DNA of 64,000 nucleotides, taken from the NCBI GenBank assembly GCA_024449915.1, contig JAMZAV010000056.1:496001-560000 (forward strand), given 5' to 3'. Positions 33,368-47,115 of the stretch are shown here, one piece after another (the first letter of the stretch is position 1; each line of letters opens with the position of its first letter). The position numbers were made by a program, and so were the translations under genes. The notes under the pieces were generated by a model. That model saw only the letters and a program-made list of their open reading frames with translations. It searched no databases and was not told the origin of the DNA. This DNA comes from Sweltsa coloradensis. Taxonomy: Eukaryota > Arthropoda > Insecta > Plecoptera > Chloroperlidae.

Positions 33368-36300
33368 AGACAATGTAGAAAACTTAAGCTTCAAAATGCT
33401 GTAGAAAAGTCAAAACTTAGATTTTTATTTGATTTATTTTCGTTACAGTCCAAAATGCAAATCTAACTAACAAAAGGGTAACGGCTGATTTATCAAAATA
33501 ATGGTATTTATCCAAAATGGGGCAAAATGGCTGGCTGATGAATCTGTTTGGCTAAGAGTTCTCAAGCTGACAGTAATGCTCCGCAGTGACAGCCTACCAA
33601 GGTCTGCTTGTTTGTATAAGCATGCCATACGAAAAAATTACCCAAATACAACAGATAGACCCAAAGTCTTTGGGCCACTAGACAGTGGCGCATTCACACG
33701 GCGTCTGTCTGAACTGCGTGCATTAAGCGACCATATACTAGGAAAACGCCAAAGTCGTTGTTGGACGAGTGAGCGAGTACCCAGGTACATCAATTAAACC
33801 GAGTTACTCACATCTGCTGCGAGTCGAGACTTGTCTGCCACTGATGCGTTAACTATATCACTATGCACGCGGGCTACACCAAAACATATCACATCGCCAA
33901 CGCCAAAGTATTAAAGCTATCAAGATTCCAAAATATGTTTTAGAAAGGTCCATTCATGAACCCCATTTCGTCTCGAGATATTCTGCATCCATCTTTTATG
34001 CTCCTCAAATCAAATCCAATTTAGTAAAGCTCTGCAAAACATGATTTTTTGCAGTAATTAATTTTTTGTAAGTTAGCAGGGCAAGATATAATTATGAATT
34101 TTTTATCAGATGTTAACATTCATAGTGGTAACATTGTTGAGAAACGGTATTTTTTCCCCAAAGCGAAATTTTAGTTTAAAAAAATAAAGTAGTCATTTTT
34201 GTAATTTTTTACCAGGTTGGATTCCTGCAAATTTTGCAGTCCATGTTTATTGCACTCTATCTATTGGTCCTTGACGTTAGTGTGAAATTTCGTCAAAATC
34301 GAACGAGTAGTTTTGCCCCTGCGCATCGAACACCCAGACCACGTACTCTATTATCTGTGCCCAGACATACATACACACATAAACACAACAAAGTGCCTAA
34401 AACTTGCCATAGACTCATTCGCTCCGCTCACTCGTCCAATCATTGCGACAGATGTGTAGAACCGTGTGAAGATCAGTACCGAGCAACTCTATCGCTCCAG
34501 ATGTATTAGGAGAACAGGAACATGCAGGACTGTACCTCATAAGTGGACTCAGTACTTTGCTCAGTCCCCCATGTAAAATTAAATTTTAAATTTTTGTAGG
34601 ATGACCGCTGTAGGGTATACACATCAGATTTAACCGGTGTGACCCTCTTCAGGTGACTAACTAGGTATGTTGCGGATAGGACAATTATTATTGTGAAGGG
34701 ATGTCCGAGGACTATTTAAGAGGACTCAATCCCTTGCATTTGCCTTAACGACTGAGGAAAACCTCGGAAAAAACCTTCAGTCAGGATTGCCGGTCTCGAC
34801 GGGATTCGAACCCGGGACCTTCCGAATCAGAATGTAAGCGAGTTATTTCCCTATGTACTTACTTATGAGGGTGGTATAGGGTAGTAACGCTGGCTGAAAG
34901 AGGGGTGGATGGCAGGCTTCTTCAGGCAGAGGACTAGACGAGGCTGCAAGCAAAGAAACACACAATTTACTTATCTATTATTTAATTTTAATTAATCTAT
35001 TTATGTATTAATTCACTTGTATGGTGTGTATGGTGTGCAACCTATTGATTACTTCACATATTAACTTAAAAAATCACATTTGGAAATTTTAATGAAATTC
35101 ATAACTTCAACCTAAAACACAATATAAAGTGATTGATGTTATTCTGGGTTAATTTATATATGGGTTGGTCCAAAAAGTTGATGGTAATGTATTGGTCCAT
35201 ATTTAGTAAAAAATCTCTAAATATATTTGAATGTGGGAAATACAGAAATGCACTGCATGTGTGGCTCGTTGGTCTTGTGGTTAGAGGCTCTGTTTCCAAT
35301 GCAGGAGGTCCAGGGTTCGATTCCCTTACAGCAGAAGTTTTTTCACTTCTAAAGTGGAGTTGTTGCCTTTAAAATGTGCAATCGGCCACTTCAGAGCCGT
35401 CCTAGCAACGAGGCACATAATAAATTCTAAGCTTGTTGCGAATCCTTGTTGATTCTGGCGCTGTCCACGGATGGAATCGTGTCCACCTCGATTAATCGGT
35501 GTTTCCTACTTAAAATATGCCGGTCTCTAGTCGGTCATTGTTCGCTCGTCCATGATGTCGGCGCCTACAGGGTTGGCTTTAAATTTAATGTCCCCCACCC
35601 CACAGAAAATCAGTTCTGTGACTGAGTGGGTAGACTCTAAATACGAATTAATTTTATTTCACCCCTAATTCCGCTTCCCCCGCTGTTTCCCGAGAACCCA
35701 CGTGCCAAGAGTGAAAGAGAAACGTCACATCCTGTCAACAAAGTTGTTAAGACTCCATTGACGATTCAGGGGCGCGTGTGTTTTGTCTTTCCTCCGGAGT
35801 TGTTTGGCATTCAGTTAATTGTGTGTTTTGAGAAGGAGCATTCGACTCTAATTCTATGGTTTGTTTGTAAGGACTCGTCTCTCGGAAGTCATTAGCTATA
35901 GATACACTTGCACAACCTTTCGTTTTCTCTTGTAAGGGGGGGGGGGGGGGGGAGACGAATACTGAATGAAACCACAATTGTGATCCTAATGATCATTTAG
36001 AAACAGATGTAAGGAGGATATTTTTCAAAACAACTTGGGACTTTGATTTAAAAAAAATCATTTTGCAGCATTTTTAAATTTCTAATAGAGTACTTAATAA
36101 TAATAAAATGTATTGAAACATTCTTGTGTACCTCATCAAAAGATGTATGCTGTCGAGGGTTTTTGAACTTGAAAAGAATGAATTTACCTTCACATAGCAG
36201 TGACAAATTCAAAATAGTCATTTCAAACGTTTGAAAAAATGATATTACTTTCTCATGCATTTTACAGTACACAAGAACTTCAAAAAGCAAGTACGGCTAT

Positions 36301-39300
36301 TGATATAATTGCAATATTCACAAACACATTGTGTAAAGAGGTCAAAATTACAAAAAAGGAAAGGAAAAATGTCAACGATGAGTTTGTTTGCCTATTTTAG
36401 TGTGTTTTCTTTGTTAAATTTAATTATTTAACTACGTATAATGATTGATAAATTAAGAACTTTATATTGTAAAGTATATGTTTAGACTAGTTTGGCTAGT
36501 GAAAGCACATATAAGTGAGAATAAATACATTTATATATTGATAAGAAATAAAACGCACAACAATGATTTGATTTAAAGAAAAGTTGAATTTAAACCAATG
36601 AAGAATTCAAAGTCCTCCACAATGATTGCAGTGTTTTGTCAATCGAAAAACGCATTTAATACATCTTGAAAGCCTAGAGTTAAAATCTTACTACTCCATT
36701 AATGAATTCTTTGACGACAAGTTGTAATATTATGTTTATTCGGCAACAAATTATAATATTAATGATAATAATGATTATGATTTGTAGGTCTACCATTTTT
36801 ACATAAAAAATTTTAAGTTGGATTATGAAGTGCCTTTATTAGTACTCATCACAAAAGACTAAATAAATAAATAAATAAATAAAGTTAATAATTTAATTTA
36901 ATAGAGTCCTCCTTTGTAAATCAGTTTTTTCATTGAATAGGATAGACGTTAGATCAACCAATAATTAAAAATAAATAGTACTCTTCTATACGTCTAAGAT
37001 TAAAGTCTATTGCTTACTTGATTGCTGCAGTTCTATGACGTGCCCATCCCTCTTGTAGAAAACAAGACATACGTAACCACTGTGACTGCAACAAGGTAAA
37101 GACAAACAATCTATCAGTTAACACATCATAGTGCAACAATTTGAAGCCATGCTCAAGTGACATTCTCCATTTAACATGATACACGTCATAGCAATGAGAA
37201 GATAATATTTCAATAATCATTATTGTGGGAAGCCTGCCCAGGGTGCAGTTCATGCCCCTCTTCAGGTGTCTAACTAGGAATGTTGCGGATAGGAGAATTG
37301 TGAGGGCTGTTTAAGAGAACTGAACAACCGAGGAAAACCTAGGAAAAACTTCAGTCAGGATTGACGTCTCGACGGAATTTTAACCAGAGACCTCCCGAAT
37401 CAGAGTCGCGCGCTTAACGCTCGAGCCAACACTGTCGGTACAGTAGAAGATAATAAGGAACTGAATGTTAAAAATCCCAAATTATTTCTCGAATCAATGA
37501 AAGAGATAGTACATTAAGAACAAGTTGAAAGTACATACGTCACAAACTGAAGTGCATTATACTCTTAATGGTGTAAGAAGACCGAAAATGTCGTTAAAAC
37601 TGTGGAAGTTGCATGGTAGAATATACCAATCAAACAGGCAAATGTTGCTATTTCCCTATGTATCCTATAGAAACCGGAATTGTAACGATATTTTAATGCA
37701 CAAAACGACTTAGCATATAATTAAAAAAGAAAAATCACCAATAACATTTTTCCCGCCACAATAGGAATAGCCTTCATTCCAGAAATCGAATATGTTAAAG
37801 ATAACATCTAAAAAAAAATAACATAAAAGTTTTTTTTTGTCTAAGGTTAATACTTTTCTCATATTTAACGCTGAAATTTGAATCTGGCTTCCGCCAAAAG
37901 ACAACACGAAAAGTAGTGTGACGTCAGACTGCTGACCGCAGCCTAGCGCAGACCCAAAGGCGCACCGCTATCTAGATATAAATAGTAGATATTCTACCAT
38001 CCAGTCGGCGGTGGGTCAAACACATCCTAGCAGACAGTTGCCGTCACTGCGCCCGCTGTCATTCCTGCTATCGTTTCTCAATGATCCTTTTGATTGATTT
38101 TAAAAGAAATGACGCTTTATAAAAGGTGTAAGGTACCAATGTGTTTAAACACCACTCTAGAAACACCGGAGAAAGTATTTATATTATGTGCTAAAAAAAA
38201 CTAAACAGGTGAAAATAATGGTTAGACGCAACAAGACGAGAATATGTCAAGGAATCGTAGGGCCTCTAGCCTACCGCTGCAAATTCACTTTACCGTTGTG
38301 AAAACCACTTTAATGATATTAATTGGTCTACCTAGTACTTTTTTATTTCGCAGGTTAGTTTCCTATGAGCTTCTAATTTACCTCGGGATTATTATAAGCC
38401 TAGGACCTATACGTAACTCATTTTCTCGCGGGGAAATATTAAAAAAAAAATAGAATTTGTGACATTCTCCCATGCGAGAAAACGCCTCTTACGTTTAGGC
38501 CCTAGACTTATAATCCCAAGGCAAATTTTGCTGCGAGAATATTTGGCCGGAGCCTAACAGAAGCTTAAAGGATATTCACTTGTGAATTAAAAAGCTAGTA
38601 GACCAATAATATTATTTACTTGCATCAAGTGGTCTTCAACAACAGTAGAGTGAATTTGTAGAGGGGGCGTCCTCCTCAAAAAACATTCTGGTGCTGCAGC
38701 TTTGAACAATTCTTTTTGCCTTGGTTTGTCGTTTGGTTCTTTTGGCACGTGTATAAAATGATCTTCTCCGGTGTTTCTACAGTGGTAGCCTTTGCCCTCT
38801 TGGTAGACCTAGGCCCTTAGGACCTAGGGCCGAGGTAGGCTTATCACTAACGCCCAGGTCTAGGCGCATATTTAAATATAAAATCTAAAGTCCTACCAAA
38901 CATCAATGATATAATGATATCATCATCAACCTAAAAAAACTTGGCTAAGGATACAGGAAATGCCTCGGCCTATAGCCCTACCTAGCTAGGCTGTGTCTAG
39001 GGCATCCAAATGGACATTTTATAGAATTGGTTTACCTAACCTAGGGCAAAGACACAGCCTAGGGCGTAGGGCCTAGCCTAGCGCAGCCTTGAATGACTGT
39101 ACCATAGAGAAATAACCAGTGGCTCTTTCCCACCAATGAGAAATAAATCGCTTTCTAGTCAAGGTCGGGTAGACGCACTGTCAAAATCACATGGTCGTCA
39201 TCTTTGTCATCGTTCGTGTTGTTGTCAAAATAGTCCGATTATTGATGAGCACGGTCACTGGATTGCCTCTAGGCTTCGCTGCCGCGCACGGCCGCTCGTC

Positions 39301-42300
39301 GAGCTTTTGTTGTTGTTGTTGTAGTATTGATACAAACTACAACGATGAGCATGCTGCAAGCTACGTAAACACAGTTCAACCAAGAACGAGCGTGTGCGCG
39401 GGGGTTCAAAACCCTATAACTTTGTACCCCCGTAGTAACCACGGATGATTTAAAAAAAAAATCTTTCATTTGTGAAGTTTATTAACTGTGTTCTATAAAT
39501 AATAAAAAATGAAAACGTGAATTTGAGACCAAGGCTAGTTCCCTATTATCAATGGTAATGCAGTTAGCTGCTTGTAGACTGCGTAGTTGGTCTCTAGAAG
39601 TTCTCCCAATTTTTCACAGATCGCGCAACCCCCTCGAAACACGCGGTTGATATCGGCTCTGTAGCCGGCGTCTGAAAGGTCACCCAACTCTCCACAGATC
39701 GCGCCACCCACCTCAAACCTCTACTCAACGCGCGCGCAGCCTACAACCGAGACAATGCAACATCCTTGACGACTCTTCTGTGGGTTATTGAATACCGGCC
39801 ACTTCCGGTCAAAGGGACGAGGCTACTTCCTCATATCCGGTCAAACCAACTCTCACAAATCACTCAGGGTATTTTAACTACTCACGAAATACAGCGAGCG
39901 ACATCTCTAGCAAATAACTTGGCGAGATTGCATTTCTCCTTGGCAGAAATAAAGATAGCGTATTACTGGGACGAAAGAAGATTCGATACAGGAACACCGA
40001 AACGGATAGTTTAAATGTCATTTAAATTTAAATTATACATATGTTATTGCATGTATGCATGTATGCATGTATGCATGTATGCATGTATGCATGTATGGAT
40101 GTATGTTCTTTATTTAATTTAGTTCAGCAGAACTAGTATATATTACACTCATTTCATACATCCAATACAGGACAGTCAAGTAGGCCTACAAACCAAAAAC
40201 CAATAATGGCAACCTTAAATTTAAAAATAAGATAAAATAATTTAAAATTAATGAATTTTTAACTTTCTACCCAATGCCCGCAGACGACATCATTTATCAA
40301 CTATTACCAAATGGACAATTCTTTTTCACAAACTCACTCAGCTGCTTTTTAAACAAATACATGCATGCACATACATATATAATATTTCTTATTAAAAATT
40401 GTGCCCCCTTAATAACGCTTAATCCTTAATAAATGCGAGTGGCTTTCTTGTACGACCTTAGTAACGATCTTAATTAAATGAATTCAAAGTTAATATCCGT
40501 TAATATTGAAGTTAAATAACTACAAAATAAATAAACATTAAATAAGTTGCTACCCGGCACCTCCACCAAATACAAGAAGTTTTTTCTTTTTACAACAAAT
40601 TTCAGATAAAATGATATATCCATCTGCCTCAGTTTTATTAGTACTATTATTACATTTTAAACCTCACAAATCCTCCCCCCCCCCCTTAAATCTCCCCTAC
40701 ACAAAAAACTCAATGGATGTGAATTGTCTAGCATTAATTTTTAAACCTTTGTGTACTGTTCTTAATTTAAATTAAATAAGTTGCTACCCGGCACCTCCAC
40801 CAAAACCATTATTAATTTATTTTAACAAATTCGAGATAAAAATATAAAACTTACGATTATTTGACAGTTTTAAAAGTAATCTTAACAAATTACCCAATAC
40901 CCTCCCCCCCCCCCCCCCCCCCCCCCCATGACACACAGAAGGATGTTAAATGGTCGTTCCGCTATTTGTTAACTGTAAAATTTAAAAAAATATAGAAATA
41001 AAAATAAATGCATCATTTATACAAGTTCAACAAATACAAAATTAATTATTAGGTAATTTAAAAAAAGTTGCTACCCGGCACCTCCACCAAAAACATAATT
41101 AATCATTTTTAACAAATTAGAAATAAGATATCGAACTAACAAATATTTCTCATTTTTTAAAGTTATCTTAATAAATTATCAACACCCTCCCTCCCCTCTC
41201 CTCCCCCCCCCCCCCCCCCCAACACACACAGAAAGTAATCAATGGATGTGAAATGGCTCTATCGTTCGGCCGTTGCTCATTGGTCTTGATTAGAAGCGCT
41301 GACGACAGATGGCGGTAATTTCCCGTCCGAAACATTTGCCAACATCCCCTCCCCCCCTTCCTCCCCCCCACCAGCGCCGAGAGAAATAAACAACTTCCGA
41401 TACAAGCCGGGCAGGATCTGATCGAACCACAGCGGCAAATTAAAACCACTCACACGACACATCTTATTGCCTTGGGGACGACGCAAGGCAAGACAACCGA
41501 ACTTACGAGGCGGAAATTAAGGGGGAGTGGGACAGAGTCCATGTTTGACACAGTCTCGTTCGTAATTTATTTAATTTATATATATATATGTTATTATACA
41601 CACGTTATTAACAATGTATAAACAGACCAAGAATTAGACAGAATTAAATTGGTGGCTGCATAGCTCAGTTGGTAAGAGCATGGCCCGGAAAGCCAAGGTC
41701 CCGGGTTCGATCCCCGGTGTAGTCACTTTTTTTATTTCTGTCTAAAGTACCTACATATCAGCATCATAAACGCCTACTATAAAACCAAGGTTAAATATTA
41801 TATATATATATATATTATTTATAATATATATTATTATATTTATGTTCATTTTTCCTATACCCCCCCCCACATTTTTGGGGTATTCGTTTCAAAAAAATAT
41901 TGTGTTACAATAGTTAATTATTTATTTTATATAAATGTTTGCATAACCTGCAGCATATTATACTAAACGTGCTAAACTTAAACAAACATATTAGGTTTTT
42001 ATTATTATATATGTTTATACAATTATTTATGTTCTGTATCGGGCATTGATTTGAATCGTTTTAAACTGAAAATAGAGGTTCTATATAATTGTATTCATGT
42101 GGTCGTAATGTATTTATGTGATTATAAGCTACAAGTATTAACCTCCAGTATCACCAAAACTTTTCTGTATAGTTCTTGTTAAGGGTCAACGGTCAATGAC
42201 AACAAACAGAAGCATGCAATTCGTATAGGTAAAGTTCGGTTCGTGAGACGTGTCACACTCAAAGACGGACCGACGAACAAACAAAAAGTGAGCTTATTTA

Positions 42301-43437
42301 TGAAATAACATGTCTTTTTAAAATCATGATTTTTTCGAATATTCACTCCTGAGAATAAAACAAAAATTACGATATTTCAAAGATTAATCAATCTCGTTCA
42401 TCAGGTTTTAAACTGTCATTAAAAACCTGATGAAGGAGGTCGATTAACCTTTAAAAAATCGTAATCTTTGTTTTAATTTGAGTAGTATATAGTCCTAAAA
42501 ATAATGATCTAAAAACTGACCTACTCCAAAATTGTTTCATCGTTGTAATGTCTTTTTGAATTAAGCTATTATTTTTGCTATAGAAACTTGATCGTGACAC
42601 AAATTTTATGATTGAAATAAAAAATATGTTTCGGTTAAAAATTACGCCAACATTTGAAGTTAAAGAAAACATTCAGTTTTGTTAACGAATTACATTTGAA
42701 CGCAAACAGAATTATTGGATGAATTCTGTGAGAGGTTAGGTTGAGTTGAATAAAGTGTACACTAACATTGTTTAGGAGTAGTTAAAGTGCAGTGAGTAAG
42801 TGAGTATACTCTTCTAAGTGTATCGTTCTGTACTCGACCAATGTAGAAGTCTACAGCTCGAACCCTATATAAGTTCGAGTGCACTGACTGTAAGTACTGC
42901 GGCTGTAACTAAACAACAGGTGAATGCTCGCCCACGTATTGACCCAGATTGCTTATTTCCCTCTCTATCTCTCTATCTCCCTACCCATACCCCTCTCTAC
43001 CACTTCCTCCCACTCAAGCCTTCTCCCTCAGTCTCTCCCTCTTACTCCTTCATTTTCTATCCTTCTCGAATGAATTTCTACCCCACCCCATCCTTTTTAA
43101 TCCCTCCTCTATCTTCCTCTCTTTCACACTATTCGTTCTAGCCCTCTCCTCTTTTTTTCTTTTTTTCTAAACCTCCCCCTCTTTTTCTCTCCTGTCCTAC
43201 TCTCTCCTGTCCTAGTGGGGGAGGGACCCCCACTCTCCTTTATTCCAACTCTCTCCATCTCCCTCTTTCCTTTCACTCTTCACCCTTCTCTCTCTCTCTC
43301 TCTCTCTTTACTCTCTTCTATTCTTTCTCTCCTTTCTCCCTAGCTCAGCCCAGCCCACCTCTCTCTCCTATTCTTTCTCTCCTTCCTCCCCACCTTTCCC
43401 TCCTTCTCCAACCACCCTTTCACTCTCCCCTGTTTCT

Positions 43438-43471
<34 letters not shown>

Positions 43472-43569
43472 CCCGCTCTCTCTTTCATTCTCTTCTATTT
43501 TCTCTGTCTCTGCCTCTCTTTCTCTCTCTCGCTCTCTCTTTCTTCTACACACACACTCTCTCTCTTCAA

Positions 43570-43609
<40 letters not shown>

Positions 43610-43820
43610 ATCTTTACTCTCTTCTATTCTTTCTCTCCTTCCTCCCTAGCCCGCCCAGCCCAGCCCACCTCTCTCTCCCCTATTCTTTCTCTCCTTCCTC
43701 CCACCTTTCCTCCTTCTCCAACCACCCTTTCACTCTCCCCTGTTTCTTTCTATCCTCCCTCCCCACCCCTCTCTCTCTCTCGCTCTCTCTTTCTTCTACA
43801 CACACACTCTCTCTCTTCAA

Positions 43821-43855
<35 letters not shown>

Positions 43856-46800
43856 CAGGATATTATGCTCCGCGAGGCAGCAGCGTCCGATGGAAAGCGA
43901 GAGCGCCTTGTCAGGGAGATGGATGGACCAATGAGCCTGGGAACGTCTTACTGGCAATAGCAACGGGATTACAGCACTGCTCCAATAGCCACTTACACCA
44001 AAGTACAGCTGCGACCAAAAGCCGATTGTCAATAACATCCAGAACATTTGTTTTATTTTTATTTTCGTGAACTAGATGTTTTCTACATCTCCTGGTAGAA
44101 GAGTGTACCATATTTCAATCCAACTATTTCAACAGTATGCTTGTATTGTTTGTGTTCTTTCAAATTACAATTGCATTCTAGTGTTTATTTAATTGAAGTA
44201 GTAATAAAAGTAGTAATTACATTTATAGAAATTTCAAACAAAGTTAATTAAAACTTTTACACCAGTACTTCTTTTCCGCACATTTGCTTTACGTATATTT
44301 TGATAACCACATTTCTAACTATGTTAGCTGCTTTATTATTATTTAATTAGTTAAATCATTTTTGAAGTATTCTAGGTCACTATGGTTATTAAATCATTTA
44401 AGAAAAAACGTCTGGGCCCGGGGTAGAATTGGCCTAGAGCAAGCCTCTGCTAATCGTACAAGGCGATTTAAGAGAAAAGTCCACCTCACAAACATCAGCT
44501 AGTATGAAGGGTAGTATTTTACACCCCGAGAACAGAGGCGAGCTATGGCAATCGTCGTCGGAGACCTTGCTCCCTTTTCCTGACGACCCCTCGACGACGA
44601 TGACGACAATGACACCACGAACAACGATGAAGATAATGACGACCGCGACTTGAGAACCCCCTTTACTCCCCTTACCCGTGGCTGGTTCTGACCAGCATGG
44701 GCCCCCCCCCCCCCCAGGTTATTAATCCAAATAAACCAAGATTAAAAAAACATTAGTATGAAATCACCAAACAATGCAATGACTCACATTACCGTTGTCA
44801 TGGAAGTTGTAGTGAATGGCTCTATAGCCACACTTTTCTAAAAAGACCCAACCTACATTTTACTATCCATTTTGTGCCAGTTTTAAAAGTAATCTTATTA
44901 CATTCGGAGCTTCTCCACTCCTAACCGCTCATAACACAAAATATAGTCTTATCCCCATGTGTTGAAAATGTAAAAAGCTTTTTTGGTCGTGGTGCCGTGT
45001 AGCAGCTTATTGATTTTAAAAAATGATTTTGTTGTTATTTTTGTTGTGTTTTTTAGTGTGTAGGAGCTTTTTACATTTTCAACACGTGGAGATAAGCCTT
45101 TATTTTAATAATGATTCCGTCTCAGTATAAAAAGAAATCATATTTAATACACAACCTCCCCCACCCTTATGCCTTAATAACACGATCAAGTAATTAATGG
45201 ATGTGAAATGGCTAGTTCAATAGTACAACAGTGTAAAACCACTTTTTAAAAACTGTTCTTAACTTTATCTCTAAATGCTTGGGAAAAAAAATTAACATGT
45301 TTTTGGTGGAGGTGCCGGGTAGCAATTAATTTAAATTTTTATTTATTTTGGAGTTGTTTTACTTGTTTACCTTGTATGAATTATATATTTATATCGATTT
45401 CTATTGCATTGTGAACAGTAAATAAAGGCCGTACAATATTTGAATATTTAACATTGAAGTAGCCTATAAATTGGTTATGTTACAACATTAACTTGTTAGG
45501 TAGGCCTATAGTTCCGTTTTTAATTATGGTATGACATTGGACAATGCTCACATAGTATCAAGATAGCGACGACTTAAATAATATCCAAAAAGCAGTGATT
45601 AACTCGGCTTTGTGACGTAAGCAAAGACCCCAAATAAAACCTAGAATCACTGGTGAATAATTAACATAATAACTGTTTTAATCACGTAATTTAGTTTTAC
45701 GTTTCCAGGGGTAGACTATGATTTTCCTATGTTTAAACACAAATCTCTTTCCACAGAAAAGTGTCATATATTATTATCTGTGCTATTTCCTATCGATATT
45801 TTATTTCACTACTTTTCCAATCAGTTACAATAAAGTCTATCTTATGGTTAGCGTTCCCGCTTTTAAGGCTATTGTACCTTCTCTGGCCGATAATTTTAAA
45901 GTCGAAGAAACATGTCTGAAAAGTTTGCTGAATGAAAGAAGGCCTTTTAAAATAACAGGAAAAAAATTGTGATTTTTTTGGGCGGGACATAGGCCTCACT
46001 TTTGAAAATTATATTAAGATTTTTAGACAAAAGTGTAATATACAAGACTAGTTCAAAATTTAAATTGTTTGAGAATCGTTTTTCTGGACAATAGTTCCTA
46101 AACACCTTTAGCTATAGTCAAGTATAGCTAAGATGTTTAGAAACTATGTCCAGAAAACCGATTCTCAAAATACTTCAACTACGCTATAGTCAAGGTTTAA
46201 GCTTAAAGGTGGTTTTAGAAACTAAGTCCAGAAAACGATTCTCAAACTTAATTTGAACTAGTCTTGTATATTACACTTTTGCCCAAAAATCTAATTATAA
46301 TTTCCAAAGGTGAGGTTATTTTCCGCCCAATAAAATTCACATTTTTTTCCTGTTATTTTAAAGGCCTTCTTACATTCAGCAAACTTTTCAGACATGTTTC
46401 TTCGACTTTCAAATTATCGGCCAGAGGTGGTACAATAGCCTTAATGCAGAAGGTCCAGGGTTCGATTCCCGCTAGAGGCAGAAATTTTTAACTTGAGAAT
46501 GTGTAAAAGGTGACTTGAGCCGTCCATGCAACGAGGCACAAAATAAATTCTAATGTTGTTCTGAATCAGCCTTGTTGATTCTGGTGCTGTCCGCGGGTGG
46601 AATCGTGTCCAGCTTGATTGATCGGCGTTTCCTACTTAAATATGCCGGTCTCTAGTTGGTCATTGCTCCCTCGTCTATGCAATCGGCCGTTCTCAAGGTT
46701 GGCTTGGTCAGTTTTAAATTTTATGTTCCTACCGAAAATCAGTTTTGTGACTGAGTGGGTAGACTCTTAATACGAATTTATTTTCTTTCATTTTATTTTA

Positions 46801-47056
46801 TTTTAATTACAATTAATTAATAGACACAAACAAATAAATTAACCCACCAAAAATACACTCATCATATCATATATACCATCACCATCACCACATCCATACA
46901 TATCACACCATCCATCCATCCATCCTCATCCATCCATCCATCCATCCATCCATCCATCCATCCATCCATCCATCCATCCATCCATCCATCCATCCATCCA
47001 TCCACTCCATCCATCCATCCTATTCCTCCTTCTTTCTTCCTTCCTTTCTTTCTTTC

Positions 47057-47115
<59 letters not shown>

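Noticed and set aside
33501..33797. 98-codon plus-strand open frame
   Set aside because: Its end lies inside the Helitron-like element and no domain or splice site supports it; perhaps a transposon remnant.
34863..34943. Possible minus-strand exon (acceptor CTTTGCTTGCAG, donor GTAAGT) between exons A and B
   Set aside because: In the phase required between exons A and B it contains an immediate TAG, and A and B already join in phase without it. Could at most be an alternative terminal exon.
43340..43552. Arg/Glu-rich minus-strand open frame
   Set aside because: Pure product of the (TC)n tract.
45718..45999. Open frames reading protein-like sequence on both strands
   Set aside because: They lie in an arm of the foldback element and recur in its mirror arm; no splice or start context.
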